NCBI RefSeq assembly: GCF_032362555.1
Contig: NC_083506.1
Location: 6,681,501-6,745,500 of the forward strand
DNA: 64,000 bases
Origin: Amyelois transitella
Lineage: Eukaryota; Arthropoda; Insecta; Lepidoptera; Pyralidae
Direction of reading: 5' to 3'
How positions within the stretch are numbered: position 1 is the first letter of the stretch; each line of letters starts with the position of its first letter. The notes below the pieces were generated by a model that saw only the letters and a list, made by a program, of their open reading frames with translations, was not told where the DNA came from and searched no databases. Shown piece by piece: positions 22,201 to 32,864 of the stretch. The position numbers were made by a program, and so were the translations under genes.

Positions 22201-25200
22201 ACTCCGTCGTGTTAATTGGTGCCGTGATAAGATTGAAAAATTTAACGGAGGTGACTCAAATGCCGTATTCGACATACATCTTACGGGTGACGAAAGCTGG
22301 ATTTGTTGTTATGATCCAGAAACTAAAAGGCAGTCGGCCCAGTGGGTGTTTCCGTTCGAGGAGTTGCCCACAAAAGTGAAGAGAGGTCGAATGTCTTTGA
22401 AAAAGTTCGGGAGAAACGACCTCGCAGCAGAATCCTCGTTCATCACGACAAGGCCTCGGCGAACCATCGACTTTTTAGAGATATCAAATGTGGAATCACT
22501 GGGTCACCCGCCATAGGTACAGCCCCAACCTAGCACCTTGTGTTTTCTATTTATTCCCCAAAATAAAAGAAAAACTTCGCGGTTAACGTTTTGTGAACGC
22601 TGAGGAAGCAGTCGCTGCGTTTGATAGGGCCGTCGAAGAGACACCTAAGGAAGAGTGGGCAAGGTGCTTCTCCCAATGGTTCCATCGGATGCAGCGATGT
22701 ATTGACGAAAAGGGACACTATTTTGAAAAGATATAATAAAACTAATATTATAGTATAATGCTCAGTTTTTGATTTTCTAAAAACTTTCAGTTTGACCCAC
22801 GTAGTGAAGAAAAGTGTCAGCTGCTTAATTCCTTTTACATATTGTCTTTTAACTTTTGAAACAATTTTTCTACAGTTAATGTTAGGCGAGTTTTACACGA
22901 GTCTTATGGGGACAAACAATTTAAAATACATACCGCAAATGTAACACACTTTTCCTTGCAATGCACGCAAGAAAGTTGTATATAAGAGCGAGGGCGCGGC
23001 GGGGCGGCGGCTTCGGAGGCGGTGTCGGCCTCCTTGTCCGTCTCGTCGCCAGCCTCTTCCGGCTCTCCTTCAGATCCATCCACATCCGGCTATAAGCAAA
23101 CGAGCGAACCTTACTAGACACTTAATACCTATAATCACGTCTATCTCTTAAGTGTCTTGACAGCCAAGTTCAGCTGTATGGCTAAATGTTAGAATTGTGT
23201 CAAAAAGTGATAGAATATATGATATAAAATATATAGTGATTATGTGACTAGCAACCCGACCTGGCTTCGCACAAGTATTTTTAGTATAAGTTTTGCGAAG
23301 ATTGTCAATACTACTTAAGTTTTCATTTGTGGTAGGTATACAAAGAAACACTAGCCTAACCTAACTATATAATTTAAAAAATTACAATGAAAATTATATA
23401 AACAAAATAAAACTTCCAAGTCTTTCAAACAATTAATTAATCTACGAAATACAAAATTACAAGGGATCTACCGAATTAGAGTTAATATTCAGAACACGAT
23501 GATATTGTGAACAAATGCATGCATCCAATAGAAATTGGAAACATCTATCCCCAAACTACTCTCACAACAAATATTTCGTCCGTCGTGTGCGTAATTGCAC
23601 GGGTTGGGCATAGTATAGAATACAGCAGAGGGCAGGTAGGCGCGGTGCGTGGTCGGTTATAGTTGGCGATAACTTCGCCAGGCCCGGAAATTTCCATTTT
23701 GCGATAGCTTATTAGATATTATTTTTTTCACGTAGTGCAATGCAATGTTGGTCTTCATTAAATGTATAACGTATTTAATTTAAAAAGGATTACTAAAACT
23801 AAAATCGTCATAATATCATCAGTTTGAACAAAACCTAAACTTATTATAAACTAAAACCTTCCTCAGTAATCACTCTACCTGTTGTTGAAACTGTATGAAA
23901 AATCGTCCAGTATTATTCAAGTTTATCGCGAACAGACAGATATACAAACGAGGCACTTTGTTTTATAATATGTAGTGATGAAGTGATGGAAGCTTACTAT
24001 GTGTGATTTATAGGATTACTTTTGTAAAACATCAACAACGTCGCAGGGTTAGATAGTCAAAACGTAACAAAATAATCTATTTATTGAAAGAATACATTTG
24101 CGACTGTACATTCTCGCGCGAGTGCCCTCGCCATGTGTTCGGGACAGCCAGTGGAAAACAGCAAAGTGTAGTGTAGGTATGTATAGCGAGAATAGACCAA
24201 AATTGTTTAGTTAAATGAACAGCCGAATAATAATTAACATTTTATAGTGCATAATTCATAGTTTAATTGTAATGTTTAATCTTTGTTAATCTTGCTATCA
24301 TAATTTAGCATGCAGTTTTAGGTGGGCATAACAGAGGTGGTGGATGCTTACACAAATAGTCAAAAGAATGGTCGATAAGGCAACTTTTATATACGTTGAT
24401 AAATGAATCTACATCCTTATCCCTACAAATATTATAAATAGGTAAATAACTGTCTGTTATGTTTTCACGCATAAACCACTGAATCTATTTTGATGAAATT
24501 TGCTACAGAGAGTTGAGGAAAAGCAATGGCAACTTTTTATTCAATTACAGAGCTTTGATGGTCAATAGAATTAGTAGCAGAACGCAAATGTACAGGGATG
24601 CATTACTCTCCACTCCCGAGGGAATGCAGGCAGGCCCTTTGACTCGCGTACAAAAGCCGACACGAGAGCGAGAGCGAAAGCACGCGACCCGAGGATAAGC
24701 GAATGTATCCTGTACATTCCCGTCCTCGCCATGTCTCCTGGGCCCTCGCCAAGACTGAACAGGCGAAAAATAAATGCGGCGGGCGGGATGATGATTCCTT
24801 TTATAACATCTTGCTATATTGCTTGCTTTTACTATAATATAATCTTTATGACGTTTTGATTGTTCTTTGTTGCAAGTTACGATAAATTGTAAATACCTCG
24901 CTCGGGAGCTACCCGTGCGAAGCCTGGGTGGGTAGCGACGTTTCAAATAACTCCTTGTTACTAGTCCACCGTGAAATCAAGTTTACATCAATACAATATG
25001 GTAAATACAATTCAAAATGACATCCCTTTTATTTCAGTTTTAATTTTTTATATAGCTACAAAATAATTTGATTAATTGTGCCTAAAGATATCCAAAAAAA
25101 AGTTGCAGACACACTACATGCTTTGGTTATTAATTTAATTTGAAATACATACCTTTGGCGATTTGCTTTTGGGTTCCTTTTTCTCCTCAGTGACTTCTTC

Positions 25201-28049
25201 CTTCTCATCTGCATCCCAATCTTCTTCAGTTGAAGAAGCATCTTCTTTTGATTTTACAGAGTTACTATAATTAAAATATTGTATGTCATCTATTATTAAT
25301 ATGTAATCTCAGGGAATTTATGTTAATTTCATGATACAATTTCATTTTGCAAATACTCTGAATTAATAAAAAACACTTATGAGTGTAACTGTTAACGAAT
25401 AATTGAATTTAACTAACAAACTTGTTATTCTCACATTTTTCACAAACATCCCTAGTTTCTGTTGATATTTTTGCAGCCAAATGAGGATGCAACAATTCTC
25501 GTCTTATACTTCCTCAGTAAGTACCTTTATATTTAGAGTAACTTTAGAAACCGCTGTCAAGGTATAATTCGAAGGATATAATAAATATTCAAATGGGAAC
25601 TTTCAAAAGTCAAAGCCCAGAAGGTGAATTTGAGATTTTAATTTGAATAAACTGGAATTCTTATTTCTACAATGAAGTAAGTAATTATTTGCCAAATTTA
25701 TGTTGACCAACCTATAACATATAAGTTAATATGGAAAGTAAAATCAGAAGATCCTTGTCGTTCATCTTGCTAGGATTGGAGCCCAATATACAACCAAGTG
25801 GCGCTCAATCCCATCTCCCTCTCAAAACAAAAATTGAGACTCTCACTTTAGACCATTAAATCGTTATTCTTGTTAATAACAATAGATCCTGCTATAGACA
25901 TGAAGAACACAATCTCATCTTGTAAGTATTTAGTCGTGAAAAAAGAATTTCCAGTATATTTTTCAAAAAATATTATATCTGTATGTATTATTAAATCAAA
26001 TCAATTGCAACTAAGCCAAAGTCATGTAACAGTAATCTTCTCTTATTTTTCAGTTGCTGTAAAATTTTCAACATATATGGTTTCCTTTGAATACACCTCA
26101 TTTTTCTGTGTTATCCAGTTTTACAAATTATTTGTAGTTTTTAATACATTTGTTCACCTCAACACCACTTAGAATAGCACAAACCAATGCTCCAGTACTA
26201 ATCGATTTCTTCTATGTTAAGATCTTCTTACGCTTTTCATGTAAGAACTCATCATCTCATCATAATTCCTTAAACTTTCAGTGAGGCTGGAATCATTAAA
26301 ACTAAGCATACAAGTAAGTCAACTCAGTATATGAAATTACCTTCGCTTGAGGGTTCTGAAAGCGCGGGTGTATCCGAGCGATCTTTCTCCGAATCGCCTA
26401 GAGGAAAAGGTTCCGCGCGAGCGCGGCGCTCCGCGGTAGGAGGCTCGCGAGCGCAGACTGCGGCCGCGGAAGGAGCGGCGCGGGGCGCGCGGACGCAGCG
26501 ACACGCGCTCGCGCGGCGGGCCCATGCCGCTCGGCTTGCGGTAGCTCTCTCTGGCGGGCGAGCGCCGCCGCTCCTCGCCTCCGAACGATCTCCTCTCGCC
26601 GCCGTAACTCTCTTGTCTACCGCCATACGAGCCGCCGTAATGACCGCCGCCGTCATGGCTACGTCTATCACTCGAGGAGCCCTGTACATAATTCTCTTTG
26701 GTTCTTCGGGTGTGCCTTACATATCGATAAATTTTCTATAAATTAACAATATTTATAATTAAACTACTTCCTCTTTTGTATATTTTGTGATATTTCTATT
26801 TGAAAATCCATCTCCATGTGTACACTGGTGTGCCAGTGAAGATCAATTTTTGGTTACATTCTTTTTAAAATTTCGTTATAATAGCAAAAAAACACGTGTT
26901 GTTTATTTGCATTGGTGACAAATTGTTCATCAAAACATTTTCTGTTGAAAGCAAGATTTATTCTTCACTGATAACCGAAAATCTATATCAGCTTTCAGAC
27001 CCTTTAGAGCCTCACCTGGCTAATTCTGATGAAGTAATGAGCACTGGGCATGGGTATCAGAAAAAGAGGTATAAATGTTTAGTAGGTAGCTAATTATCTC
27101 AGTTCAAAACTAACTACATCTTTTTGTTACCTCATTCAATGATTAGTTCCTTTCGTAGATGTTAGCTTTGCATTGCTCAATCTTCGATCAAGACATACAA
27201 TATTACCAACTCCATCATTTTAAGTCACCTCAAACTTGAAAAATCAGCAACCACTATGAAATTCTTTCTAAACTTTGATGGAGAAATTTTAAGCTCTTTG
27301 TAACAGATTAGTCATGCTCCAACATCTTTTTATCCATTAGTAATATTTTTGCATAGTATTCTCCTGATTTCAAATGTATGGGATTGGGATTTGCCATTTC
27401 TATGCTTATTGACGACAAGATATTTAAAAAATGATTGAACTAACCTCCACTCTCATCCTTTTCCTTTCTGGTGATCCAGATCTACCTCCATAGTCACGAT
27501 TAGCGTAGCTTGCAGAACTCTCCTGGAATTTATACATCTATACTATCTCTACTTTTTATTTATTTTATTCAAGTTGATGCCCATTAGTTCAAAAGTCAGA
27601 GACAGACTTTACTACTTTAGGAGCAAATATTACACAAATCATACATACATACATACATAAAATTACGCCTCTTTCCCGGAGGGGTAGGCAGAGACTACCT
27701 CTTTCCACTTGCCACAATCTGTGCATATTTCCTTCGCTTCATCCACACTCATAACTTGAATAAAATAATAATGACACATGAGCCAATATGATACGTCAAT
27801 GACTTTTATACTTACAGATCTATATGTTTTTTTATAGGGTTCATCTATTCTTTCTCGACTTGTATTATATCTGCTTCCACCACTGTTGTAACGGGAGTCA
27901 CTAGAGTATGAAGAGTAACCTCCTCCGCGTCCACCCCTGCTTTCGTATGATCCCCTAGAGCCACGATAAGAGCCTCTATATCCGGTGCCTCTGCTGTTGT
28001 ATCCCCCTCGTCCACCATAGCCGCCATAACCACGACCGCGAGACGACAT
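16219..28049 (-). CDS. Pep: Pep-like four-zinc-finger nuclear RNA-binding protein
   Basis: Thirteen coding exons on the minus strand, in gene order: 27816-28049, 27445-27522, 26341-26681, 25153-25264, 22934-23089, 21203-21370, 19816-19977, 18765-18885, 18525-18628, 17977-18160, 17440-17562, 16993-17101, 16219-16336. All phases agree, giving 669 aa. The N-terminus (1-78) is Arg/Gly/Tyr/Ser-rich, like RGG RNA-binding tails, followed by an Arg/Ser-rich segment. Four C2H2 fingers with H-x5-H spacing use C296/C299/H312/H318, C362/C365/H376/H382, C393/C396/H409/H415 and C496/C499/H519/H525. Fingers 1 and 2 are split by introns. Acidic Glu/Asp/Lys linkers separate them and fill the C-terminus. Drosophila Pep is a similar four-finger protein in hnRNP complexes on ecdysone puffs; that assignment rests on architecture. 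The exon 3 start is the weakest boundary: an acceptor at 26741 would add 20 residues in frame. Confidence 0.8.
16455..16638 (-). mobile_element. Helitron-like element, family B (184 bp), facing pair left
   Basis: Minus-strand copy: TCACTACATAGTATAAAA at its start (16638 leftward), GATTCAAGAGGAAGG inside, terminal hairpin ACCCGTGCGAAGCCGGGAC and CTAG at 16455-16458. It sits in the last intron of the Pep-like gene, 72 bp from an opposite copy. Confidence 0.75.
16711..16889 (+). mobile_element. Helitron-like element, family B (179 bp), facing pair right
   Basis: Plus-strand copy: A|TCACTACATAGTATAAAA at 16711, ACCCG...CGGGT hairpin at about 16861-16883 and CTAG|T at 16886-16890. With the previous copy it forms a large imperfect inverted repeat of about 435 bp in the same intron. 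Confidence 0.78.
19046..19270 (+). repeat. Dispersed repeat starting GGCCAAGTGCGAGTCGGACT
   Basis: This sequence, continuing CGTAGGGTTCC, is one I recognise as a widespread repeat opening in moth genomes. Only one copy is visible here, so the boundary at the right is approximate. It lies in an intron of the Pep-like gene. Confidence 0.45.
20680..20850. repeat. Dispersed repeat carrying a ~25-bp palindrome
   Basis: The repeat has the AAAATATCATGGAGATCGGT and GTTTTGACGTGAAAAG words of a common MITE-like family. At 20751 to 20820 it turns back on itself: TGGTTTTGACGTGAAAAGCG at 20751-20770 is mirrored exactly at 20801-20820, and pairing continues inward through GGACAAAAAA. The usual downstream sequence resumes after 20821. 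Confidence 0.7.
21421..21490 (+). mobile_element. Short LINE 3' end fragment (family D)
   Basis: GGAAAGAGGGGTGATTTTAT and GAATG resemble the 3' terminus of the LINE at 35470-36845 (GGGAAAGAGGCGTGATTTTA, then TGTATGTATG). Only the terminal few dozen bases are present. Confidence 0.4.
21666..22801 (+). mobile_element. Mariner element with 27-bp TIRs in a Pep-like gene intron
   Basis: The 1,136-bp element is flanked by TA dinucleotides at 21664-21665 and 22802-22803, the target duplication expected of Tc1/mariner. The inner parts of the inverted ends (ACTGAAAGTTTTTAG on the left and its exact complement on the right) match perfectly; the outer 12 bases match with about five differences. It carries a broken transposase gene and lies between coding exons 5 and 6 of the Pep-like gene. 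Confidence 0.9.
21860..22735 (+). pseudogene. Broken mariner transposase
   Basis: The N-terminal DNA-binding part is readable (FRATVYNWFNEFKRCRSNLT, then the RRPSTATTEENISVVRRMI helix-turn-helix region) and so is the first catalytic block HLTGDESWICCYDPETKRQS. After about 22390 the frame changes. ILVHHDKASANH, the block containing the second Asp, appears in another frame, and roughly 40 residues that normally lie before it are missing. The C-terminal end (WFHRMQRCIDEKGHYFEK) closes at 22735. Frameshifts and this deletion make it non-functional. Confidence 0.88.
23245..23978 (-). mobile_element. Helitron-like element, family B relative (~734 bp)
   Basis: Read on the minus strand it starts TCACTACATATTATAAAACA, contains the AGGTAGAGTGATTACTGAGG block and ends with GCGAAGCCAGGTCGGGTTG and CTAG at 23245-23248. 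It is more diverged and longer than the other family B copies. It lies in the intron between Pep-like exons 4 and 5. Confidence 0.55.
24418..24530 (+). repeat. MITE-like repeat fragment
   Basis: ATCCCTACAAATATTATAAA, then TTTTCACGCATAAACCACTG and TTTTGATGAAATTTGCTACA follow the order of a common lepidopteran non-autonomous repeat. Only the first ~110 bp are recognisable. Next to it, AATGTACAGGGAT at about 24588 and its inverse at about 24707 may mark another small element. Confidence 0.4.
27643..27760 (-). mobile_element. 5'-truncated LINE 3' end (family D) in Pep-like intron 1
   Basis: On the minus strand it encodes the C-terminal tail VDEAKEICTDCGKWKEVVSA followed by YPSGKEA and a stop, then a (CATA)n tail. 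The same tail ends the LINE at 35470-36845. Its frame runs into the Pep-like first exon's frame, so an automatic translation would wrongly extend that exon. Confidence 0.75.
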
Positions 28050-28375
28050 CTAAACAAATTTTAAAATGTTGAAGTGAGTACTACTTACGTTACCTACCTA
28101 CTATTTGAAGAATTTGTAAGGGTAAGATATTTTTCAAAGCCTCCATAGTTTTGTAACAAATGTTTTAATTAAATTAAGACTGTAGTTGAAATTAAGACTG
28201 TAAAGAAAGCACTTGAGTTCTATCTAAGAAAATGCTTTAACATTTATTCCACTCATAGCACTTCTTACAACTGTGTCTATACAATTAAGTTTATATAAAT
28301 GTATGATTGATTAAATGAAAGAATAAGAATTGAAAGCATCAAGAAACACAAAATCAAAAAATGTCATAAAACCAT

Positions 28376-28640
28376 TAGAAATGGTCAGGGCACACAATTA
28401 GATGTAGTGAAAAATGGTCAAAACTAGTGACGAATAAGTACACAGGAAACAGAAAGAGAAAAGGCAGCAAACCATTTAGACGATGGGTAGATGATGTTAA
28501 AACTATAGCTGGTAGACAAGAGAAGCACCTGATTGAGTAAAATGGATATATGTTGGAGAAGGCCTATGACTATAATTGACATACAGAGTTGATGCAGTAG
28601 GAAATAAAAAGTTACAAAAATGTAAATTTTGTCTGAATGA
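28376..28640 (+). mobile_element. RTE-like LINE C-terminal fragment
   Basis: Translation reads GNRKRKRGSKPFRRWVDDVK and TIAGRQEKHLIE before a stop. This is the conserved tail found after the reverse transcriptase in RTE-type LINEs (a GRPxxRWxDDI..AG motif). It is a short truncated copy, inside the 5' UTR intron of the Pep-like gene. Confidence 0.6.
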
Positions 28641-28929
28641 AGACTTCATAATAAATGGTTTAATAAGATTGACAGCTAAGGCTTACCAAGGTTGTAGCCA
28701 GGAAAATCACAATCAGGTCAAAACAATAATATAAACCCATTATAGTGAGAAGGTAATCTTTTTTAAACAAGGGTTTACAGAACTCCACAGGCAGTTCCCC
28801 CTAACTAGCCGAAAAATTTTAAGTATGTAACAGTGACATTTTTGGATTTACTAACTAATTTCTAAACCATAGTTTTAAAAATATAATATTGTGTTTCAGT
28901 CGTTTATAAATAAATTCATATAATCACAT

Positions 28930-28995
28930 AAGTCACCCCGGCGGGGTAGACAGAGCCAACAGTCTTAAAAAGACTGATATGCCAAGTTCAGATGA
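28930..28995 (+). repeat. Family C repeat fragment
   Basis: Contains CACCCCGGCGGGGTAGACAG and AGCCAACAGTCTTAAAAAGA. About 65 bp of the family's 5' part. Confidence 0.6.
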
Positions 28996-29409
28996 AATTA
29001 CATTATACATTAAAATTTATATAAATAAATTCACTCCTGTTTCCCAAAGGCGCATCAGCGTTAGCCAGACTCAATTTTCACTCCCATTTACAGTTTTGGG
29101 ACCAACAATCCTTCATGGACCGCCATTTCAATATTAATATCAGGTTAGGATATACGAAATTAAACGTGTATCCCGTGTAAACCAAGGTAGGTTAGGTTCC
29201 CAAGGACAAAAAGGGGTCGGTCATTCCAGGATCATGGTGAAAGGCGGACACAAGGCTCATTCCCAAAGAAGTAAGCAAGTTCAAAACCAAGTGGTTTCCA
29301 ATGGTAGGTACCCAAGAAAATTTGCTATCTCTCGTATTCGGGGGTAGCAAATTCTCGTATTGATCCATAATTCAAGGTGATTTACAAAATATAAACCAAA
29401 ATTACTTAC

Positions 29410-29520
29410 ATTTCTTTACTTAGCACTTCCTGGCTATGAAATCAAACAAACAAAACCAAAAAAATCAAATCAACGCAATTGTACACGCCGGCAAACAGGA
29501 AATAAGGAAGCAATACAAAA
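29410..29520 (-). other. Probable 5' UTR exon of the Pep-like gene
   Basis: The Pep-like ATG (28049) is directly preceded on the minus strand by TTTGTTTAG, a splice acceptor. The first good donor upstream is AAAT|GTAAGTAA at 29410. Before it lies non-AT-biased sequence with AGGAAGTGCT and GCCGGCAAACAGG. The upstream limit is a guess and no TATA box is obvious. Confidence 0.45.
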
Positions 29521-29889
29521 TGGCTGCAGTGGTTGGCCATAGAGTTGCCCGCTCTGACCGTAGACAGAATAGGTAGGTATAGATATCCAGTCCAGTCCAC
29601 AGTCCTAGTGCTGCCGATCGATAGTCCAATATCGATATCACATCTCTAATAAATACACACTATTATTACACTCTATCGATAGTTGAATGAAAGAAATAGT
29701 GAAGTATCGTATCGATACTATCGATAGTGATCAACTACAAAGAAATTCTACTAAAACAGTCAACTATCATTAGTTCGGTTCGGCAACGCCAATATTGGGC
29801 CGTATACAGAAAGAAAGCTAGAAACTTATAACCGCTTACCTTCGCTTGACAGCGCTGGTAACCCGCGCAAGAAAACATATGAACGAGCG

Positions 29890-30640
29890 CGCTTTAAGCA
29901 CTGAACGGTGCCGACAAGTTCCTACAAGCATTTATAATTAATAAACAACTACGACAACACGAGCGATTAACCAGCCTCAGTTGTTTAGCAGCTAGCTTTT
30001 CCATCATAGTCTGCAATTGCTGATAATAGACGTCTGCGGTAATCGTGTGGCCAGATTTAAGAACTGTTATGAACGACACCGGTGCTAGTCCACCAAACAC
30101 TAACAAATACATTTTTGGGTTAATTTTCGCTTGAGGCATGTTTTGGCTGGCTGGTCAGGGTCCAGCCATTGCGATGAGCGTTATCGATTATCATAGAGAA
30201 TCATTTTTTTATCATAGGTAATGATTTGATTTGAAAACCCTTCATTATTGTGCCGGTTAAGTAATGTAACGAAGCAGTCGACACGTATTTGTCGGTTTGC
30301 TTCACTCACCCACCCATCTTTGGTATCCACCTTTCAAGTTTCTTAATCTTCCCATTTTGCTTCAGGTGGATAATAATAGTTTTATTACTAACACCGAAGC
30401 CCGAAGCTAACTCAGACGTGGTTTGCGATGGATTCGCTTCGTCAATAGCCTAGAATTTTATTCTTCATTATCAACTAGGGTTTTCAGCCGTCCACAGGGC
30501 TGCAGGACGAAATTTCCAGCACGAGAACGTTGGAACCAGAAACGCACTGTTTTCTTTTGCGACACCACCGCCATACAGATTTATAAACCCTTCGATCCGT
30601 TTCCGCAGCACTGGTCCCACGGTGGAACTCGTACTCGTAA
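29890..30640 (-). pseudogene. Second mariner transposase fragment
   Basis: Minus-strand translation in several frames gives FWFQRSRAGNF, the SELASGFGVSNKTIIIHLKQ helix-turn-helix, PKINPKMYLLVFGG-like sequence and KSGHTITADVYYQQLQTMME, then KLAAKQLRLVNRS. These follow mariner order, with stops and frameshifts. The C-terminus and recognisable TIRs are missing. It belongs to a different mariner lineage from the element at 21666-22801. Confidence 0.75.
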
Positions 30641-31458
30641 GTAACGTGATATTTAAAATTTTCCATTTTTTAATCTGAGTGACGCAAACATAAAATCAGA
30701 AGAAAAAACAAATGAATGATGGTAAACGAAACACATGTTTTGAATTTGGAATCACTAACTAAAGTGGAGAAATTTGTGATTAAATAAGTAGTATAGTTTT
30801 TTTTTAAAAATTGGATACAAGATTTACTTATTTACGTCACATCACTTAAATCTTATAACTAAAACTACTACCGCTTCCGAAGCGCATGTGAAGAAGAAAC
30901 GGAATAAACAACACTGCAGCTTTTCACCGGACGTCAATTTACAAATATAGATCTCTTAAATCTAAATCGTGGACGAATACACATTGTCTACATTAAAAAA
31001 CATAAATGAATGTAAAACTTATTATTTCAAAGTACAACAAAGCGCTACCTATTAATTAATTAGTCCGGTCAATTTAGATCAAAAAATGAGAGTGAAGTTA
31101 CATAAAGTCCCAACAAGCTGAATTTTAGTGAAATTATTCAAAACATAATTATAAACAATGTGTAGAAGTTCCCCATCATTCCCGTGTATGGATTTTTTTT
31201 TATTCAAGGTCAAAGGTCAAAAAATGAGATTTTTGCGATTTTCAGCAAAACGGTGTACCTCTGGCAAAAATTGTAGGTCATAAAATTATCAATAAAAATA
31301 TATCAATACTTTTTTTCCTACGAGCCACCGATTCTGATATTATTTATAGATAATTTTATAATCTACAAACAAAACTTACCGTTTTGCTGGAAATCGCGAA
31401 AAACTCATTTTTTTGACATTTGACCTTGAATAAAAATTTACCTACATTAAACTACACA

Positions 31459-31641
31459 TCACTACATAGTACAAAACAAAGTCGCTATTTTAGTCTGTTT
31501 GTCTGCATGCTTAAATCTTTAAAATTACGCAACGGATTTTGATCCGGTTTTTTGTAACAGGTAGAGTGATTCAAGAGGAAGGTTTTTATGTATAATTTTT
31601 TCCGAATTGTGCACCCGTGCGAAGCCGGGGCGGGTCGCTAG
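31459..31641 (+). mobile_element. Helitron-like element, family B (183 bp)
   Basis: A|TCACTACATAGTACAAAAC start, GATTCAAGAGGAAGG, hairpin ACCCGTGCGAAGCCGGGGC GGGT and CTAG|T at 31638-31642. Confidence 0.75.
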
Positions 31642-31759
31642 TTGTTTATAATAATGTGATAGCATAATAAGCAACCAACAAAAATTTAGTTCCACGTTAT
31701 GGAGATGGAGCATCCTATCATAAGAACCAAAATGTTCCAAACATCTGCACTATAAACAA

Positions 31760-32007
31760 TCTATCTTAAACTTAATATATTAAAACCGAAGAGTTTGTTT
31801 GAATGTGCTAATCTCAGTCTCAGGAACTACTGGTTCGAATTCAAAGATTCTTTTTGTTTTGAATAGACCATTTATCGAGGAAGGCATTTTTAGGAGCAAA
31901 TAAATGATGGAAAATGTTTAAAAAATGTGGAAAATTATTCATCCTTGAGGGCTTCAATGATGCCCAAAATGAATATTCCACGCAGACGAAGTCGCGGGCA
32001 CAGCTAG
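31760..32007 (+). mobile_element. Helitron-like element, family A (248 bp)
   Basis: Begins near A|TCTATCTTAAACTTAATA, has GAAGAGTTTGTTT, CTACTGGTTCGAA and GAGGGCTTCAATGATGCCC, and ends CACAGCTAG|T at 32007 after a CGCAGACGAAGTCGCG hairpin. The start is diverged from the consensus. Confidence 0.65.
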
Positions 32008-32342
32008 TAGCTTTTAAAAAATAATTAAATCTCTGCATGATGCCGATTAGAGATCCAGCAATTGGCGGAACGTTACCCCGGCAGAATCTTGGCTTCTGCC
32101 GGAGTCTTACCATGCTTTTATTTTATATATTTATACCATCCAATACATATTATTATAGTTACTTTCATTCGGATTCGAGAAACTTTTTTGCTGGCATAAT
32201 GTTTCAAATGTCATCCTAGCAAAATCATTAAAGCGAAAATCTCGGAATCTACCGGCTGCACTTTTTTCAAACTTTCGTCATCAATAGGTACATATAATAA
32301 AACGGTAAAAAAAATTTGTCTGTACATTGAGTATATTTAAAA

Positions 32343-32654
32343 AAAATATATATTTACTAGCTTTTGCGCGCGAAAGTCCGAAAAAAATAAAAGTATCAAA
32401 ATCCACGATCTCGACAACTCTGTACTTTACTTGATCTTGATACTAGAAAAATAATTTATTTTTCAGACATTTATTTACATGTTTAGTTTTAATTTCTTGT
32501 TGTAGTATTGGTCTTTAATAAAGCGTGTGACGTAGTTTTTGAGGGTTTCTTAAATGTGAAAATAATGACGTTTAATTTAAATAAAAATAGGCTCAAACGG
32601 CTCAGAAGCATGGGTAAAAGGATGCAGTTGTTTTAAATGTCACCCTGTATAAAC
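32343..32654 (+). repeat. Dispersed repeat (family M) holding the empty MULE target site
   Basis: Its reverse complement is found at 48240-48582 plus 50826-50865, where it is split by the MULE transposon. Here the target is unbroken: AGTATCAAAATCCACGATC, with CAAAAT at 32397-32402. Shared landmarks are TTTTCAGACATTTATTTACA, TGAGGGTTTCTTAAATGTG and GGCTCAAACGGCTCAGAAGC. Confidence 0.85.
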
Positions 32655-32794
32655 ACCAACAAGCTCTTATATTTATGCGAAATCTACGTCACTGCATGCC
32701 ATGGCCGCCATATTTGAAAATTACATTTTCTTTTTCGTTTTAATAAAATAGCTAAAATAAAGACAGAAAAGTATTTTTAGGGCTCCTTTATCTA
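32655..32794 (+). repeat. 140 bp shared with one end of the THAP element copy B
   Basis: ACGTCACTGCATGCCATGGC followed by CGCCATATT, then TTTTAATAAAATAGCT and AGAAAAGTATTTTTAGGGCT also occur in the same order at 43405-43590. This is probably a relic of the same element class, landing next to the family M repeat. Confidence 0.55.
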
Positions 32795-32864
32795 TAGGAC
32801 ATATAATAAAACAGTAAAATATTTTGTACATTTAGTATTTTTGACTGAAATGGATAGGGGGACA

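Noticed and set aside
21860-22516. Mariner transposase as a functional gene
   Set aside because: Frameshift after about 22390 and loss of about 40 residues before the HHD block inactivate it.
24545-24946. 133-codon minus-strand frame
   Set aside because: Lies in an intron of the Pep-like gene, spans repeat-like sequence and shows no family features.
25870-26172. 100-codon plus-strand frame
   Set aside because: Low-complexity AT-rich intronic sequence antisense to the Pep-like gene; composition typical of chance.
26331-26741. 136-residue plus-strand open frame rich in Ala, Arg and Ser
   Set aside because: It is the complement of the GC-rich third coding exon of the Pep-like gene, which has correct splice sites and phase on the minus strand.
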